From positions 186,001 through 250,000 of the forward strand of contig JAPWJZ010000009.1 in assembly GCA_028283745.1 (NCBI GenBank): a stretch of DNA of 64,000 bases, in the 5' to 3' direction. Origin of the DNA: Micavibrio sp. (GTDB taxonomy: Bacteria > Pseudomonadota > Alphaproteobacteria > Micavibrionales > UBA2020). The position numbers were made by a program, and so were the translations under genes. Positions 36,212 to 44,908 of the stretch are shown piece after piece. Each line of letters opens with the position of its first letter. The stretch's first letter is position 1. Under the pieces are notes generated by a model. It had not been told where the DNA came from. It saw only the letters and a program-made list of their open reading frames with translations, and made no database searches.

Positions 36212-39100
36212 TCAGCTCCAAAGCAGCAATTTCACCAGTTTGATGATTTTGACACATACCACAATGACGGGGTGGCCGCCGTCATGGCCATTATCGTGCC
36301 CGTTATCGTGCCCGTTATCGTGTCCGGCGTCATGACCGTGGCCATTGTCATTGCCCGCATGGCCATCATGACCGCCGTGATTGTCATGACCATTATGGCC
36401 ACCGTCGTGGTCATGGTCATGGTCGTGACCATTGCCGCCGTGATGACCGTGGTTATCCCCGCCATCATGACCACCGCCGGTATCCCCGCCGCCCGTATCC
36501 CCACCGCCAGTGTCACCACCCCCTGTGTCACCACCGCCAGTATCTCCACCCCCTGTGTCACCACCTCCGGTGTCGCCGCCGCCGCTATCTGTCGGTACGG
36601 GCAGGGTTTGGTTATTGCTGGCGGTGACGTTATTGCTGCCGGCAAGGTTAAAGGCGGTATTGGCAGAACCGGCGGAGCCTGCCGCGCCGTCACTGAACGA
36701 CGTGTTATCTGTCACCGTTGCATTATCGCTGGCTGCCAAAACAAAACCGTCCCGTGCGGCACCCGTGCCGCCAAACGTGCCGGAAACAAGGTTATTGGTG
36801 ACAGTTGCGCCTGTACTGCTGTTGATCGAAAAAGCATCCAGGCCCGCGCCCGTGCCGCCATTGCTGCCGGAAACGGTGTTGTTGGCGACGGCAAGGTTTG
36901 TAACGTTGTTCGCATACAGACCATAGCCGCGCGCGCCGAAACCGCCATCGCCTGAAACCGTATTGCTGTCAATCGTAACGCCGCTGGCATTGGCAACATC
37001 AATCGCATCTGCGCCAATATCGCTGAACAGGTTGTGACTGATGGAAATATTGCTGCCACCGCTAATGGCGATGCCGCTGGTATCAAACCCCGTAAAACTG
37101 CTGTTACTGATGCTAAGGTTAGCGGCAGTGGATACGAGGCCCACGTCACTATCATCACCGCCCACGACCCCGGCGCCAAAGCTAAAACCGTTCAGCGAAA
37201 CGCCAGCTGCCGTTACCGTCACGACCGCGCCGTTCGCGGTGGCCCCCGTCACGTTCGTTGCTCCCGCCGCGCCGTTCAGCGTCAGCGATTTATTGACAAC
37301 AACATTGCCTGCATAATTACCGGCCGCCACGTTGACAGCCGCGCCGCTGGTCGCGATATTCACCGCCTGCTGCAGGCTTGCGCCGCTGCCCGCAACATTG
37401 ACGGTTGACGCCGTGCTGGTCACGCGGCTGCCGCCAAGCGTTACGCCCGCGGCATCCGTAACCCTGCCGCCAAGGTTGACGGTGGCTGTATTGGCAATGA
37501 TATTGCCGTTGCCGAGCATAATATCGTGCAGCAAGTTCAGCGTCGGCGCATTGAGGGTTAAATTAAAGTTTGTCACGCCAAGCGCGCTTTGCGACAGGTT
37601 GATATTTTCGGCGATGTCAATTGTGCTGTCCGCCGTTACGTTGACGTTGGTGAAGGCAAGCGTATTGGCAATATTTTGCGCGTTCAGGTAACCGCCGCCA
37701 AACGTATCCGGTCCGTTGCCGAGGGTGACGGCGGCAGGGTCGATCAACAGTGTGCCGGTCTTGCCCTTTTTCGCCGTCGTATCAACGATGCCATCAAATA
37801 CAACCCCACTGCCGGTCGACACTTCGACAAAGCCGCCGTTGCCGCTGCGTGTGCCGCCCCTGGCGCTGGCGGTGCCATGAAATTCGGTTGTGTCGTTGCC
37901 CCAGACGATGATGGTGCCGCCGTTGCCGCTATTGGTGGCATCCGCCTTGATCGTGCTGTTGGCTGAAACCGTCGTCGTATCCGACTCGCGGGCGCCAGCC
38001 AGTTTGCCGTTCTGCCCGCCGCCAAGCAGCGCGGTGCCGCCACCTGCCGCGCTGGAAACGTCTACAGTTGCGCGGTTCAGCGCGACTGCCGCACCTGTCA
38101 CCTGCACGCTGCCGCCGGTTTCCCGCGCATCATCGCCCGTTGCCGATAATGTGCCGGAAACGATAACGCCGCCGTTGTCACCGCCGCCCAGCACAATGCG
38201 CCCTTCGCTTTCGCCGACGCTATCGGCGCTGATGGTGCCGGACATGTTGACGACGGTATTGACAACGCCGCGCGCCGCCTGCGCAGTAAGCAGCACGCTG
38301 CCGCCCGCGGCATCAATACTGCCGCTGTTTTCAACCAGCGCGTTCTGCACGCCGTCATCCACCGCAATCGATACAAGCTTGTCGCCGTAAAGGTCCAGCG
38401 TCGCCCGCGTGCCGGACGCAAGCGCGACGGAGCCGACATTGGCGCGGATAACACCGCTGTTGACGACATGCGGCGCAACAAACGCCGCAAGGCCGCCCGC
38501 CTTGATGCTGATGGTACCGCGGTTTTCAACCGTGCCGGTGGTCATGCCGGCAATATCAAGCGTATTCGCGCCAGCCATAAAGGCTGTGGTGTCGATTTTA
38601 CCGGTGGTGGCAACAATGCCGCCAACATCCACCTTCGCTGTTTTGCCGAAGATAACACCGTTGCCATCAAGAATAAAAATTTTACCGTTGGAGGACAGCG
38701 AGCCCAGAATTTGCGTCGGGTCATTGCCGCCGCCCGTTACGCGGTTGACGGCGATGGAGGCAGATGTCGGCTGCTTGAATTCCGCCTTGCCTTGCGTGCC
38801 GATGTTGAATGAATTCCAGTCAATCACCGTGCGCGCAGATTTCTGGTTGATGATGACGCTGCCGGCAGAAGACGTAATGCTTGCCTGCCCTGCCACCACC
38901 TTGCCACCCTGCGGCGTTGCCGTCGCATCCAGCGCATAAGCCTGCACGGAAAAACAGCTGACGAAAAGCCCGGCGGCTGCGAACCGCAGTGGCACCAGCA
39001 CCGCCGCCGAGCGCAGCAGCGCCCGCCTGACAGTCACTGGAAAATCTGCATTTTTGATGCTGCGCGAAATAGGATAAGACGGGTCATCATGAGCCGGCAT
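36212..39100 (-). CDS. Haemagglutinin-like secreted beta-helix protein with Gly/His/Asp-rich tail
   Basis: 962 residues. A long N-terminal extension precedes the hydrophobic signal core (LRFAAAGLFVSCFSVQAYA), as in extended signal peptides of two-partner-secreted proteins. It is followed by the filamentous-haemagglutinin N-terminal domain (VIDWNSFNIG, AVNRVTGGGNDPTQILGSLSSNGKIFILDGNGVIFG). Residues ~580-830 are right-handed beta-helix repeats (NLSISNSSFTGFD, NISISHNLFSDIG). Then come eight GDTGGG units and a tail of G, H, N and D, ending in a hydrophobic, lysine-containing end (IIKLVKLLLWS). It has a good GGGGG ribosome site. No TpsB partner is in the window, which is odd for this class. Confidence 0.85.
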   Translation of the reverse strand: MPAHDDPSYPISRSIKNADFPVTVRRALLRSAAVLVPLRFAAAGLFVSCFSVQAYALDATATPQGGKVVAGQASITSSAGSVIINQKSARTVIDWNSFNIGTQGKAEFKQPTSASIAVNRVTGGGNDPTQILGSLSSNGKIFILDGNGVIFGKTAKVDVGGIVATTGKIDTTAFMAGANTLDIAGMTTGTVENRGTISIKAGGLAAFVAPHVVNSGVIRANVGSVALASGTRATLDLYGDKLVSIAVDDGVQNALVENSGSIDAAGGSVLLTAQAARGVVNTVVNMSGTISADSVGESEGRIVLGGGDNGGVIVSGTLSATGDDARETGGSVQVTGAAVALNRATVDVSSAAGGGTALLGGGQNGKLAGARESDTTTVSANSTIKADATNSGNGGTIIVWGNDTTEFHGTASARGGTRSGNGGFVEVSTGSGVVFDGIVDTTAKKGKTGTLLIDPAAVTLGNGPDTFGGGYLNAQNIANTLAFTNVNVTADSTIDIAENINLSQSALGVTNFNLTLNAPTLNLLHDIMLGNGNIIANTATVNLGGRVTDAAGVTLGGSRVTSTASTVNVAGSGASLQQAVNIATSGAAVNVAAGNYAGNVVVNKSLTLNGAAGATNVTGATANGAVVTVTAAGVSLNGFSFGAGVVGGDDSDVGLVSTAANLSISNSSFTGFDTSGIAISGGSNISISHNLFSDIGADAIDVANASGVTIDSNTVSGDGGFGARGYGLYANNVTNLAVANNTVSGSNGGTGAGLDAFSINSSTGATVTNNLVSGTFGGTGAARDGFVLAASDNATVTDNTSFSDGAAGSAGSANTAFNLAGSNNVTASNNQTLPVPTDSGGGDTGGGDTGGGDTGGGDTGGGDTGGGDTGGGDTGGGHDGGDNHGHHGGNGHDHDHDHDGGHNGHDNHGGHDGHAGNDNGHGHDAGHDNGHDNGHDNGHDGGHPVIVVCVKIIKLVKLLLWS
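36270..36590 (-). repeat. Low-complexity repeats coding GDTGGG and (N)GHD units
   Basis: On the coding strand about eight 18-base units encode Gly-Gly-Asp-Thr-Gly-Gly (near 36490-36590). Below them, shorter 12-15-base units encode HD, NGHD and GGHD. They are in-frame parts of the haemagglutinin-like gene and likely to vary in copy number by slippage. Confidence 0.85.
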
Positions 39101-39306
39101 GCTGTTCCCCCCAGAACTTGGTTGCTCCGCTGCTTGATGGTCTGTGTCGATGTATGATTATCTGTAAATCATAGCAGATTTATTTTAACATATAGTAAAA
39201 GTCGTTTAAAATTAGGCTAAAAGCGCACGGTAATATTATTATACTCGGCATCGCGGTTGGGCAGGCTGCGTTATTCACGACTGGAACTATAAGGATAAAG
39301 ACTTAA

Positions 39307-40353
39307 ATGCAAAAAGACCGCAAACGCCTCGCCCTGCTGCTCGCCGCTTTCCTGTCACTGCTGGCCGTGGGCTTTATCGTCGCGCAATATCCGGCGGAGC
39401 TTGAAAAAGCACCGCTGACGCTGGAGCAGGAACTTGACCTGCAATCCGCCAACAACGGCCTTTATGTGCCAGGGCAGAAAAACCTTGCGCCCTACCGCCT
39501 TGCGCTGGCGGGGCGACTGCACCCGAAAATTGCCGCCATCGGCTCCGCCCGTCTGCTGCAGTTCCGTCAGGAAGATTTCAACGTACCCTTCGCCAACCTT
39601 TCCGGCATGACGACGCTGGATGAAGTATCGCGTGAATCGCATGCGCTGTTCAGCGCCCATGCGCCGGATATTGTTTTGCTGGGCGCTGATTTTTGGTGGT
39701 TTGGCGGCTTTTCCGCGCCAAACAGCCGCCCGTCAGTGTGCGATGGCATCCCCTGTGCCGGCACCAGTGAAGACGGTTATGATGCCGCCGGCGCCTATGC
39801 CGCCAACAGCCTGTGGCGCGGCAAGAGCGATACCGCCGACAAAAGCTTTGACGCCATGCTGGCCGATATTCGCGAACAGCGCGGCCATTTTGCTGCCGCA
39901 GCGGCCCCTGCGGAGCAGGATATGAAAGCCTTCCTCGACCTGCTTGATTATTACCATGCTCTCAACATAAAGGTTCTGCTATTCCTGCCGCCGCTGGCGC
40001 CCAGCGTGCAGGCCGCCATGGATGACAGCGGGCAGTATGATTACGTCGATACGCTGGCGGATGCCCTGGAAGCCGCCGCCGCCGACCGCGGCTTCGGCTT
40101 TTATGATTACCGCCACAGCCTTGCAGGCAGCACCGACTGTGAATTCAGCAGCGGCGCGGAAGGCGGGGCGATCATTGCCAAGCGCATGCTGCTGGCCATG
40201 GCAACGCATGACCGCGACCTGCGCACCCGTTTGAAGCTGCCGGAACTGGGCTGGGATATTCAGCATTATACCGGTCATGCCTCCAAACGCGCGGACGAGG
40301 TGGATTTTCTGGGCCTACACTGCCCCAAAAACCCAGCATCGCCAGCGCCTTAA
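39307..40353 (+). CDS. Membrane-anchored SGNH-like protein of unknown function
   Basis: 348 residues with an AAGGA site upstream. Residues ~8-26 form an N-terminal hydrophobic anchor. After it, KIAAIGSARLLQFRQEDF resembles the GSSR-type first block of SGNH/DltD/AlgX-like hydrolases often associated with exopolysaccharide acyl transfer, and LNIKVLLFLPPLAP matches their central strand. The last block (usually DxxH) could be HCPKN-region or YDYRHSL, which I cannot settle. Four cysteines in the exported part may form disulphides. No MBOAT acyltransferase neighbour is present. The fold assignment is tentative. Confidence 0.5.
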   Translation: MQKDRKRLALLLAAFLSLLAVGFIVAQYPAELEKAPLTLEQELDLQSANNGLYVPGQKNLAPYRLALAGRLHPKIAAIGSARLLQFRQEDFNVPFANLSGMTTLDEVSRESHALFSAHAPDIVLLGADFWWFGGFSAPNSRPSVCDGIPCAGTSEDGYDAAGAYAANSLWRGKSDTADKSFDAMLADIREQRGHFAAAAAPAEQDMKAFLDLLDYYHALNIKVLLFLPPLAPSVQAAMDDSGQYDYVDTLADALEAAAADRGFGFYDYRHSLAGSTDCEFSSGAEGGAIIAKRMLLAMATHDRDLRTRLKLPELGWDIQHYTGHASKRADEVDFLGLHCPKNPASPAP

Positions 40354-40466
40354 TAGACCGGCATGCCCATTTTGCAATATGGCAAGCCATTCCCCTTTTG
40401 CCAATTACCCCAAAGCGGCCTTACAATAGAAAAAGCCGTCTGATTCAATTAACCGTTCCCGAGGCG

Positions 40467-40931
40467 ATGATGTCGAAATTCCTGCTGCTGATGACCCTGT
40501 GCCTTGCCTTCGCCGCGCCCGCATTTGCGGATGGCGATGCGAAAAACGGTGCCCCGGGGCAGCTGCCCACCTGCTCCCCCTATGCCGACCAGCAAATGCA
40601 GATGCGCCAGAAAATGGTGGACTATGCAGACGAGCTGGAGCAAAAGCAGCTGGAGCAACGCGCCGCCATTGTCAGCTACCAGGAAGAACTGGAACAGCAG
40701 CAGCTGGAAATGCGCCAGAAAATGGTGGATTACGAAGGCCAGCTGAAAGACCAGCAAATGGCGCAGCGGCAGGCCATCGTCGATTATAACCGCCAGCTGG
40801 AAGACGACCAGCTCGTCATGCGCCAGAAAATGGTCGATTACGCGGATGAGCTGAAACCGCAGCAGGACGCCATGCACTGCCTGCCCCCCGAACGCTTTGG
40901 CATTACCGATGTCAGCGTCAGCACGCATTAA
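40467..40931 (+). CDS. Periplasmic protein of five 18-residue helical repeats
   Basis: 154 residues from the ATG at 40467 (a second ATG follows at 40470); GAGG stands close upstream. A signal peptide (MMSKFLLLMTLCLAFAAPAFADG) is followed by five consecutive 18-residue repeats, QQMQMRQKMVDYADELEQ being the first and DQLVMRQKMVDYADELKP the last. Odd repeats carry MRQKMVDY, even ones QRxAIVxY. Eighteen residues equal five turns of alpha helix, so each repeat would show the same face. A single cysteine precedes and one follows the repeats (PTCSPY, MHCLPP). I recognise no family. The function is unknown. Confidence 0.75.
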   Translation: MMSKFLLLMTLCLAFAAPAFADGDAKNGAPGQLPTCSPYADQQMQMRQKMVDYADELEQKQLEQRAAIVSYQEELEQQQLEMRQKMVDYEGQLKDQQMAQRQAIVDYNRQLEDDQLVMRQKMVDYADELKPQQDAMHCLPPERFGITDVSVSTH

Positions 40932-40974
40932 CATCAGCACACACTAACTTTTAAACCGGAACCTTCAAAACATC

Positions 40975-41970
40975 ATGCCACCCCGCAAACCGGCAGCCCG
41001 CGCGGATGCCTTGACCGTCAGCATCACCCGCGGCCCCGCCATTGAAAGCACGCATATCGTTCACGCGCTGGTCATGGACGGGCAGGAAAATGTTATCGCC
41101 GCGCACGGGGATGCAGCACGGCTTACCTTCCCGCGCTCCGCCATCAAGCCGCTGCAGGCCATTGCCCTGCTGGAAACCGGCGCGGCGGCAGCCTTTAACC
41201 TGTCAAACGCGGAAATTGCGCTGGCCTGCGCCTCCCATTCCGGCGAGCCGCAGCATGTAGATGTTGTCTCTGCATGGCTTGCACGGCTGGGGCTTGATGA
41301 AACCGCGCTTGAATGCGGGGCGCATGCGCCCTATGCAACGCCCTGCAACCCTGCGGGCATCTTGTGCAACAATTGCTCCGGCAAGCACGCGGGCATGCTG
41401 ACGCTGGCATTGCACATGAAGGCGCCATTGCAAGGCTATACCCGCCCGGACCACCCCGTGCAGCAAAAAATTCTCGCCGTGATGTCGGATATGTTCGGGG
41501 CGGAACTGACGCCCGCCATTTGCGGGATCGACGGCTGCTCGGCGCCCAACCCCGCCATGCCGCTGCAAAGCATGGCAACAGGTTTTGCACGGTTGATGAA
41601 CCCGCAGAACCTCGGCATGTTCCGCGGCACGGCCTGCCGCCATATTTTGCAGGCAATGGGCGAATACCCCACGCTTGTCGGCGGCACCAAGCGGCTGGAT
41701 ACCGCGTTGATTGCCGCCAGCAGCGGCGGCATCATTTCAAAAGTCGGGGCGGAAGGCGTTTACGCCTGCGTCATTCCCGCCCGCAATGCCGTTATTGTGC
41801 TGAAGGCGGAAGACGGCGCAGGCCGTGCCGCGCAGGCCGCGCTGTACACCCTGCTGGAGCGTCACGCGCTGGCCGATGCTGCCGTGCTGGAAGCTATTCG
41901 CCCCCTTGCCCTGCCGGCGCAAAAAAACTGGCGCGGGCTTGAAGTCGGCGGCATCCGCGTCGAAGGCTAG
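40975..41970 (+). CDS. Class 3 (Rhizobium etli-type) L-asparaginase
   Basis: 331 residues. This is the zinc-containing asparaginase family typified by R. etli ReAV, unrelated to E. coli AnsA/B. Visible landmarks are FPRSAIKPLQ (the Ser-x-x-Lys pair), CASHSGEP (second serine), NCSGKHAGM (Cys and Lys ligands) and GIDGCSAP (second Cys ligand). It hydrolyses asparagine to aspartate and ammonia in the cytoplasm. The gene stands 43 bases after the repeat protein on the same strand and may be cotranscribed, though no link in function is evident. All signature residues are intact. Confidence 0.88.
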   Translation: MPPRKPAARADALTVSITRGPAIESTHIVHALVMDGQENVIAAHGDAARLTFPRSAIKPLQAIALLETGAAAAFNLSNAEIALACASHSGEPQHVDVVSAWLARLGLDETALECGAHAPYATPCNPAGILCNNCSGKHAGMLTLALHMKAPLQGYTRPDHPVQQKILAVMSDMFGAELTPAICGIDGCSAPNPAMPLQSMATGFARLMNPQNLGMFRGTACRHILQAMGEYPTLVGGTKRLDTALIAASSGGIISKVGAEGVYACVIPARNAVIVLKAEDGAGRAAQAALYTLLERHALADAAVLEAIRPLALPAQKNWRGLEVGGIRVEG

Positions 41971-42007
41971 CCGCAAATATCTCAATTCTTTCGTTTTTTA
42001 AGGCATC

Positions 42008-42057
42008 TTGACTTTTATTTGCGTTGCACCATTATTAATAACGACCGTTATTAATAA
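42008..42057 (+). promoter_or_regulatory. Promoter and inverted-repeat operator of the SDR-TetR-thiolase operon
   Basis: TTGACT (42008-42013) stands 17-19 bases before an AT-rich -10 (ATTATT/TATTAA). The perfect inverted repeat TTATTAATAAC / GTTATTAATAA with a 4-base centre (42032-42057) overlaps that -10, a fitting site for the TetR protein encoded as second gene of the operon. Confidence 0.75.
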
Positions 42058-42070
42058 AAGGAATCACACC

Positions 42071-42823
42071 ATGCAACGCTTCACCGGAAAAACAGTGCTG
42101 GTTACAGGTGGTAACAGCGGTATCGGCCTTGCCACCGCGCAGCGCATTATTGACGAAGGCGGCAAGGTGATTATTACCGGCCGCGATGAAGCCACGCTGC
42201 AGCAAGCCGAAAAATCGCTTGGCGAAAATGCCGAAGCCGTAAAGGCGGATGTTGGCAAACTTGCCGATATTGACCGCCTTATGGCGCACATTGGCCAGAA
42301 GTACCGAACGATTGACGGGCTTTTCGCCAATGCCGGCATTGCCGAATTCAAGCCGATTGACCAGGTGACTGAAAACGATTTTGACAGCATGTTCGATATT
42401 AACGTGAAGGGGGTCTTCTTTACGCTGCAAAAAGCCATTCCGCTTTTGGCGGAAGGGAGCGCGGTTGTGATTAACGCATCTGTCGCGGGCAGCATGGGCG
42501 GCGGGCTTTCCAGCGTTTATGGCGCGACAAAAGCGGCAGTACGGTCCATGGCGCGCACCTTTTCGGGCGCTTACGTTTCGCGGGGGCTGCGCTTTAATGC
42601 CGTCAGCCCCGGCCCGATTGATACACCCATCTGGGGGCGCATGGGCAACACAACGCCCGAACAGGTGAAGAAGACCAAAGACGGCAGAGCCGAAATGAAC
42701 CCGATGAAGCGCATGGGCACGGTTGATGAAGTGACCGCGGCCATAGCCTTCCTGCTGTCGCCGGAATCAAGTTACATTCTGGGCGCGGAGCTTTTTGTGG
42801 ATGGCGGCGTGACACAGCTGTAA
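42071..42823 (+). CDS. Short-chain dehydrogenase/reductase
   Basis: 250 residues from the ATG at 42071, which has AAAGGA upstream. Classical SDR: cofactor motif TGGNSGIG near the N-terminus, an arginine after strand 2 (ITGRDEA, suggesting NADP), NAGIAEF, catalytic serine in INASVAG, YGATKAA (Y-x-x-x-K) and the C-terminal SPGPIDTPIWGRMG. The substrate is not evident. It heads an operon with a TetR regulator and a thiolase, so an acyl-CoA or keto/hydroxy substrate is plausible. Confidence 0.9.
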   Translation: MQRFTGKTVLVTGGNSGIGLATAQRIIDEGGKVIITGRDEATLQQAEKSLGENAEAVKADVGKLADIDRLMAHIGQKYRTIDGLFANAGIAEFKPIDQVTENDFDSMFDINVKGVFFTLQKAIPLLAEGSAVVINASVAGSMGGGLSSVYGATKAAVRSMARTFSGAYVSRGLRFNAVSPGPIDTPIWGRMGNTTPEQVKKTKDGRAEMNPMKRMGTVDEVTAAIAFLLSPESSYILGAELFVDGGVTQL

Positions 42824-42833
42824 GGAGCGATAC

Positions 42834-43415
42834 ATGCGCCTGACGAAGGAAGACAAAACCGCCTTAAAGACCCGCATGCTGCGCGAAGCCCTGCCTGCGC
42901 TTAAAACCATGGGCAGCCACGGCGCGCCGGTGGATAAAATTATGCGCCGCGCCGGGGTTACATCCGGCGCGCTGTACAGCCACTTCAAGTCGAAGGATGA
43001 TTTTTTCGCCAAGAGCATTTTACATGAACTGGATGCGATGGCAGAAAAGTATACCGGTCGCGTTGCAAAGCACGGCGCAAAAACGCTGGAGATGCTGGTC
43101 GAGAATTATCTTGATGAACGGCACATTGACGGCGTTGAGCAAGGGTGCCTTTTTGTTTCTTTAGGGGCGGATATGCACCGCTTCAAGCCCGCCGTGCGGG
43201 CGCAGTTCGAGGAAAAAATAACCGCCCTCTTCCGCGTACTGGCGGATGCCCTGCCGAAAGGCACGCCTGCCGCCCGCTACGACAAGGTGAGTTTTATTTT
43301 TGCCAGCCTCGCCGGCACCTTGCTGTTTGCACGCAACATGAAAAACCGCGACACTGCCCGTGACCTGTTCACAACCACCCGCCACCAGCTGCTGCATTTT
43401 TTGAAGAAAGAGTAA
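42834..43415 (+). CDS. TetR-family regulator of the SDR-thiolase operon
   Basis: 193 residues, GGAG before the ATG, 10 bases after the SDR stop. The N-terminal HTH reads ALKTMGSHGAPVDKIMRRAGVTSGALYSHFKSKDDFFAKSIL, with the TetR recognition helix SGALYSHF. The C-terminal domain contains QGCLFVSLGADMHR, resembling TetR_C domains of quinone/aldehyde-type regulators. The likely operator is the 11-bp inverted repeat at 42032-42057, giving negative autoregulation of the operon. Confidence 0.88.
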   Translation: MRLTKEDKTALKTRMLREALPALKTMGSHGAPVDKIMRRAGVTSGALYSHFKSKDDFFAKSILHELDAMAEKYTGRVAKHGAKTLEMLVENYLDERHIDGVEQGCLFVSLGADMHRFKPAVRAQFEEKITALFRVLADALPKGTPAARYDKVSFIFASLAGTLLFARNMKNRDTARDLFTTTRHQLLHFLKKE

Positions 43416-43421
43416 CCCGCC

Positions 43422-44699
43422 ATGAAATCCGACAATAACCCCGTCTATATCCTTGGCAGCACGCGCACCCCGTTTGCGAAAAGCCAGACCACCTATTCAA
43501 ATACCAGCCGCAAGGATTTAATGGTCGCGGCCTTGAACGGCCTCGTAAAGCGCAATCACCTTGAAGGCCTGCTGCTGGGCGATGTTGCGCTGGGCGCGGT
43601 CATGAACAGCGCGGCAGACTTCAACCTTGCGCGCGAAGCCGTGCTGTCGACCGACCTGCACCCCGAAACGCCCGGTTACAACGTGCAGCGCGCTTGCGGC
43701 ACGGGCCTTGAAAACGTCTGGCAGATTGCGCTGAAGGCCCATACCGGCGCAATCGACCTTGGCATTGCCGGCGGGGTGGATACCAATAGCGACCTGCCGA
43801 TTGAAGTGACGCACACATTGCAACATGCGCTGCTGGCCCTTAACAAAGCCAGAAGTTTTGGCGAAAAGCTGAAGGCGCTCTCAACGCTGTCACCCGCGGC
43901 CTTCCACCCGCGCATTCCCAACGTGAACGAGCCCCGCACCCTTAAGTCCATGGGCCAGCATTGCGAGCTGATGGTGCGTGAATGGGGCATTTCACGCGCG
44001 GAACAGGATGAGCTGGCGCTTGCCAGCCATCGCAACGGCGCGGCAGCCTATGACGCCGGTTTTTACAGCGACCTTGTCGACCCCTTTATGGGTCTCAGCC
44101 GTGACGGCACCTTGCGCGGCGATACATCGCTGGAGAAACTTGCAAAGCTGAAACCAGCGTTCGACCCCAACGGCGGCACGCTGACCGCAGGGAACAGCTC
44201 GCCCTTGACGGATGGCGCGGCTTGCGTGCTGGTGGGCAACAAGGCGGGCGCGGACAAAGCGGGCGCGCAGCCCCTCGCCCGCATTGTTGATGTGCAGGTA
44301 GCCGCCGTCAACTTCGTGAAGGGCGCAGGGTTGCTGATGGCCCCGACCAAGGCGATTGCGCAGCTTTTCACCCGCAACCGCCTGACCCCGGCGGATTTTG
44401 ATTATTTTGAATTGCACGAAGCTTTTGCAGGGCAAGTCCTGTGCAACATGAAGGCGCTTGAGTCGGAAAAATATTGCCGCGAGGTGCTGGGCCTTGCCGC
44501 CCCCATCGGCGCGTTCGACCGCAGCAAGCTGAATACCAAGGGCAGCAGCGTCGCCCTTGGCCACCCGTTTGCCGCGACTGGCGCGCGTATCACCGGCACG
44601 CTTGCCAAGATGCTGTCAACCGGCGGGCAGAAACGCGGGCTTATCTCCATCTGCACCGCGGGCGGCATGGGTATTGCTGCGATTATTGAATCGCCGTAA
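43422..44699 (+). CDS. Thiolase (acetyl-CoA C-acyltransferase, FadI-like)
   Basis: 425 residues, 6 bases after tetR. Nucleophilic cysteine in VQRACGTGLENV, ELHEAFAGQVLCNM with catalytic His, GSSVALGHPFAATGAR (second His loop) and CTAGGMG (acid/base Cys). These are the three standard thiolase blocks in order. The length and N-terminus (RTPFAKSQTTYSNTSRKDLM) are closer to FadI/mitochondrial trifunctional-beta thiolases than to ~390-aa PhaA. It cleaves 3-ketoacyl-CoA or condenses acetyl-CoA. Together with the SDR it may form a short beta-oxidation or ketone route; aacS lies elsewhere in the window. Confidence 0.9.
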   Translation: MKSDNNPVYILGSTRTPFAKSQTTYSNTSRKDLMVAALNGLVKRNHLEGLLLGDVALGAVMNSAADFNLAREAVLSTDLHPETPGYNVQRACGTGLENVWQIALKAHTGAIDLGIAGGVDTNSDLPIEVTHTLQHALLALNKARSFGEKLKALSTLSPAAFHPRIPNVNEPRTLKSMGQHCELMVREWGISRAEQDELALASHRNGAAAYDAGFYSDLVDPFMGLSRDGTLRGDTSLEKLAKLKPAFDPNGGTLTAGNSSPLTDGAACVLVGNKAGADKAGAQPLARIVDVQVAAVNFVKGAGLLMAPTKAIAQLFTRNRLTPADFDYFELHEAFAGQVLCNMKALESEKYCREVLGLAAPIGAFDRSKLNTKGSSVALGHPFAATGARITGTLAKMLSTGGQKRGLISICTAGGMGIAAIIESP

Positions 44700-44718
44700 G
44701 AAGCGGGATGGGGGGGAA

Positions 44719-44795
44719 TGGCGTGCCCGGAGGGATTCGAACCCCCGACCTGATGCTTAGAAGGCACCTGCTCTATCCAGCTGAGCTACGGGCAC
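44719..44795 (-). tRNA. tRNA-Arg (anticodon TCT)
   Basis: On the minus strand the gene begins GTGCCCGTAGCTCAGCTGG, has a 7-base anticodon loop CTTCTAA (anticodon TCT, reading AGA/AGG), TTCGAAT in the T loop, and pairs its acceptor ends GTGCCCG / CGGGCAC. The discriminator G is followed by an encoded CCA. Confidence 0.95.
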
Positions 44796-44854
44796 TTGGC
44801 GTTAATACGTCACTCTATAGCCGATTATAACCATTCTGGCAAACACCGTAAACG

Positions 44855-44886
44855 AAAAGCGGCCCTGTGACGGGGCCGCTTTTTGC
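44855..44886. terminator. Intrinsic terminator after the NDUFS4-like gene
   Basis: Stem AAAAGCGGCCC / GGGCCGCTTTT with a short loop, symmetric A and T runs. It stands 23 bases past the stop of the minus-strand gene at 44909 and before tRNA-Arg. Confidence 0.8.
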
Positions 44887-44908
44887 GTTAAAGCCTTATG
44901 GCTTAAGC

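Noticed and set aside
36490-36590. Regularly spaced short repeats that could suggest a CRISPR array
   Set aside because: The units are contiguous 18-base in-frame codons for GDTGGG with no spacers.
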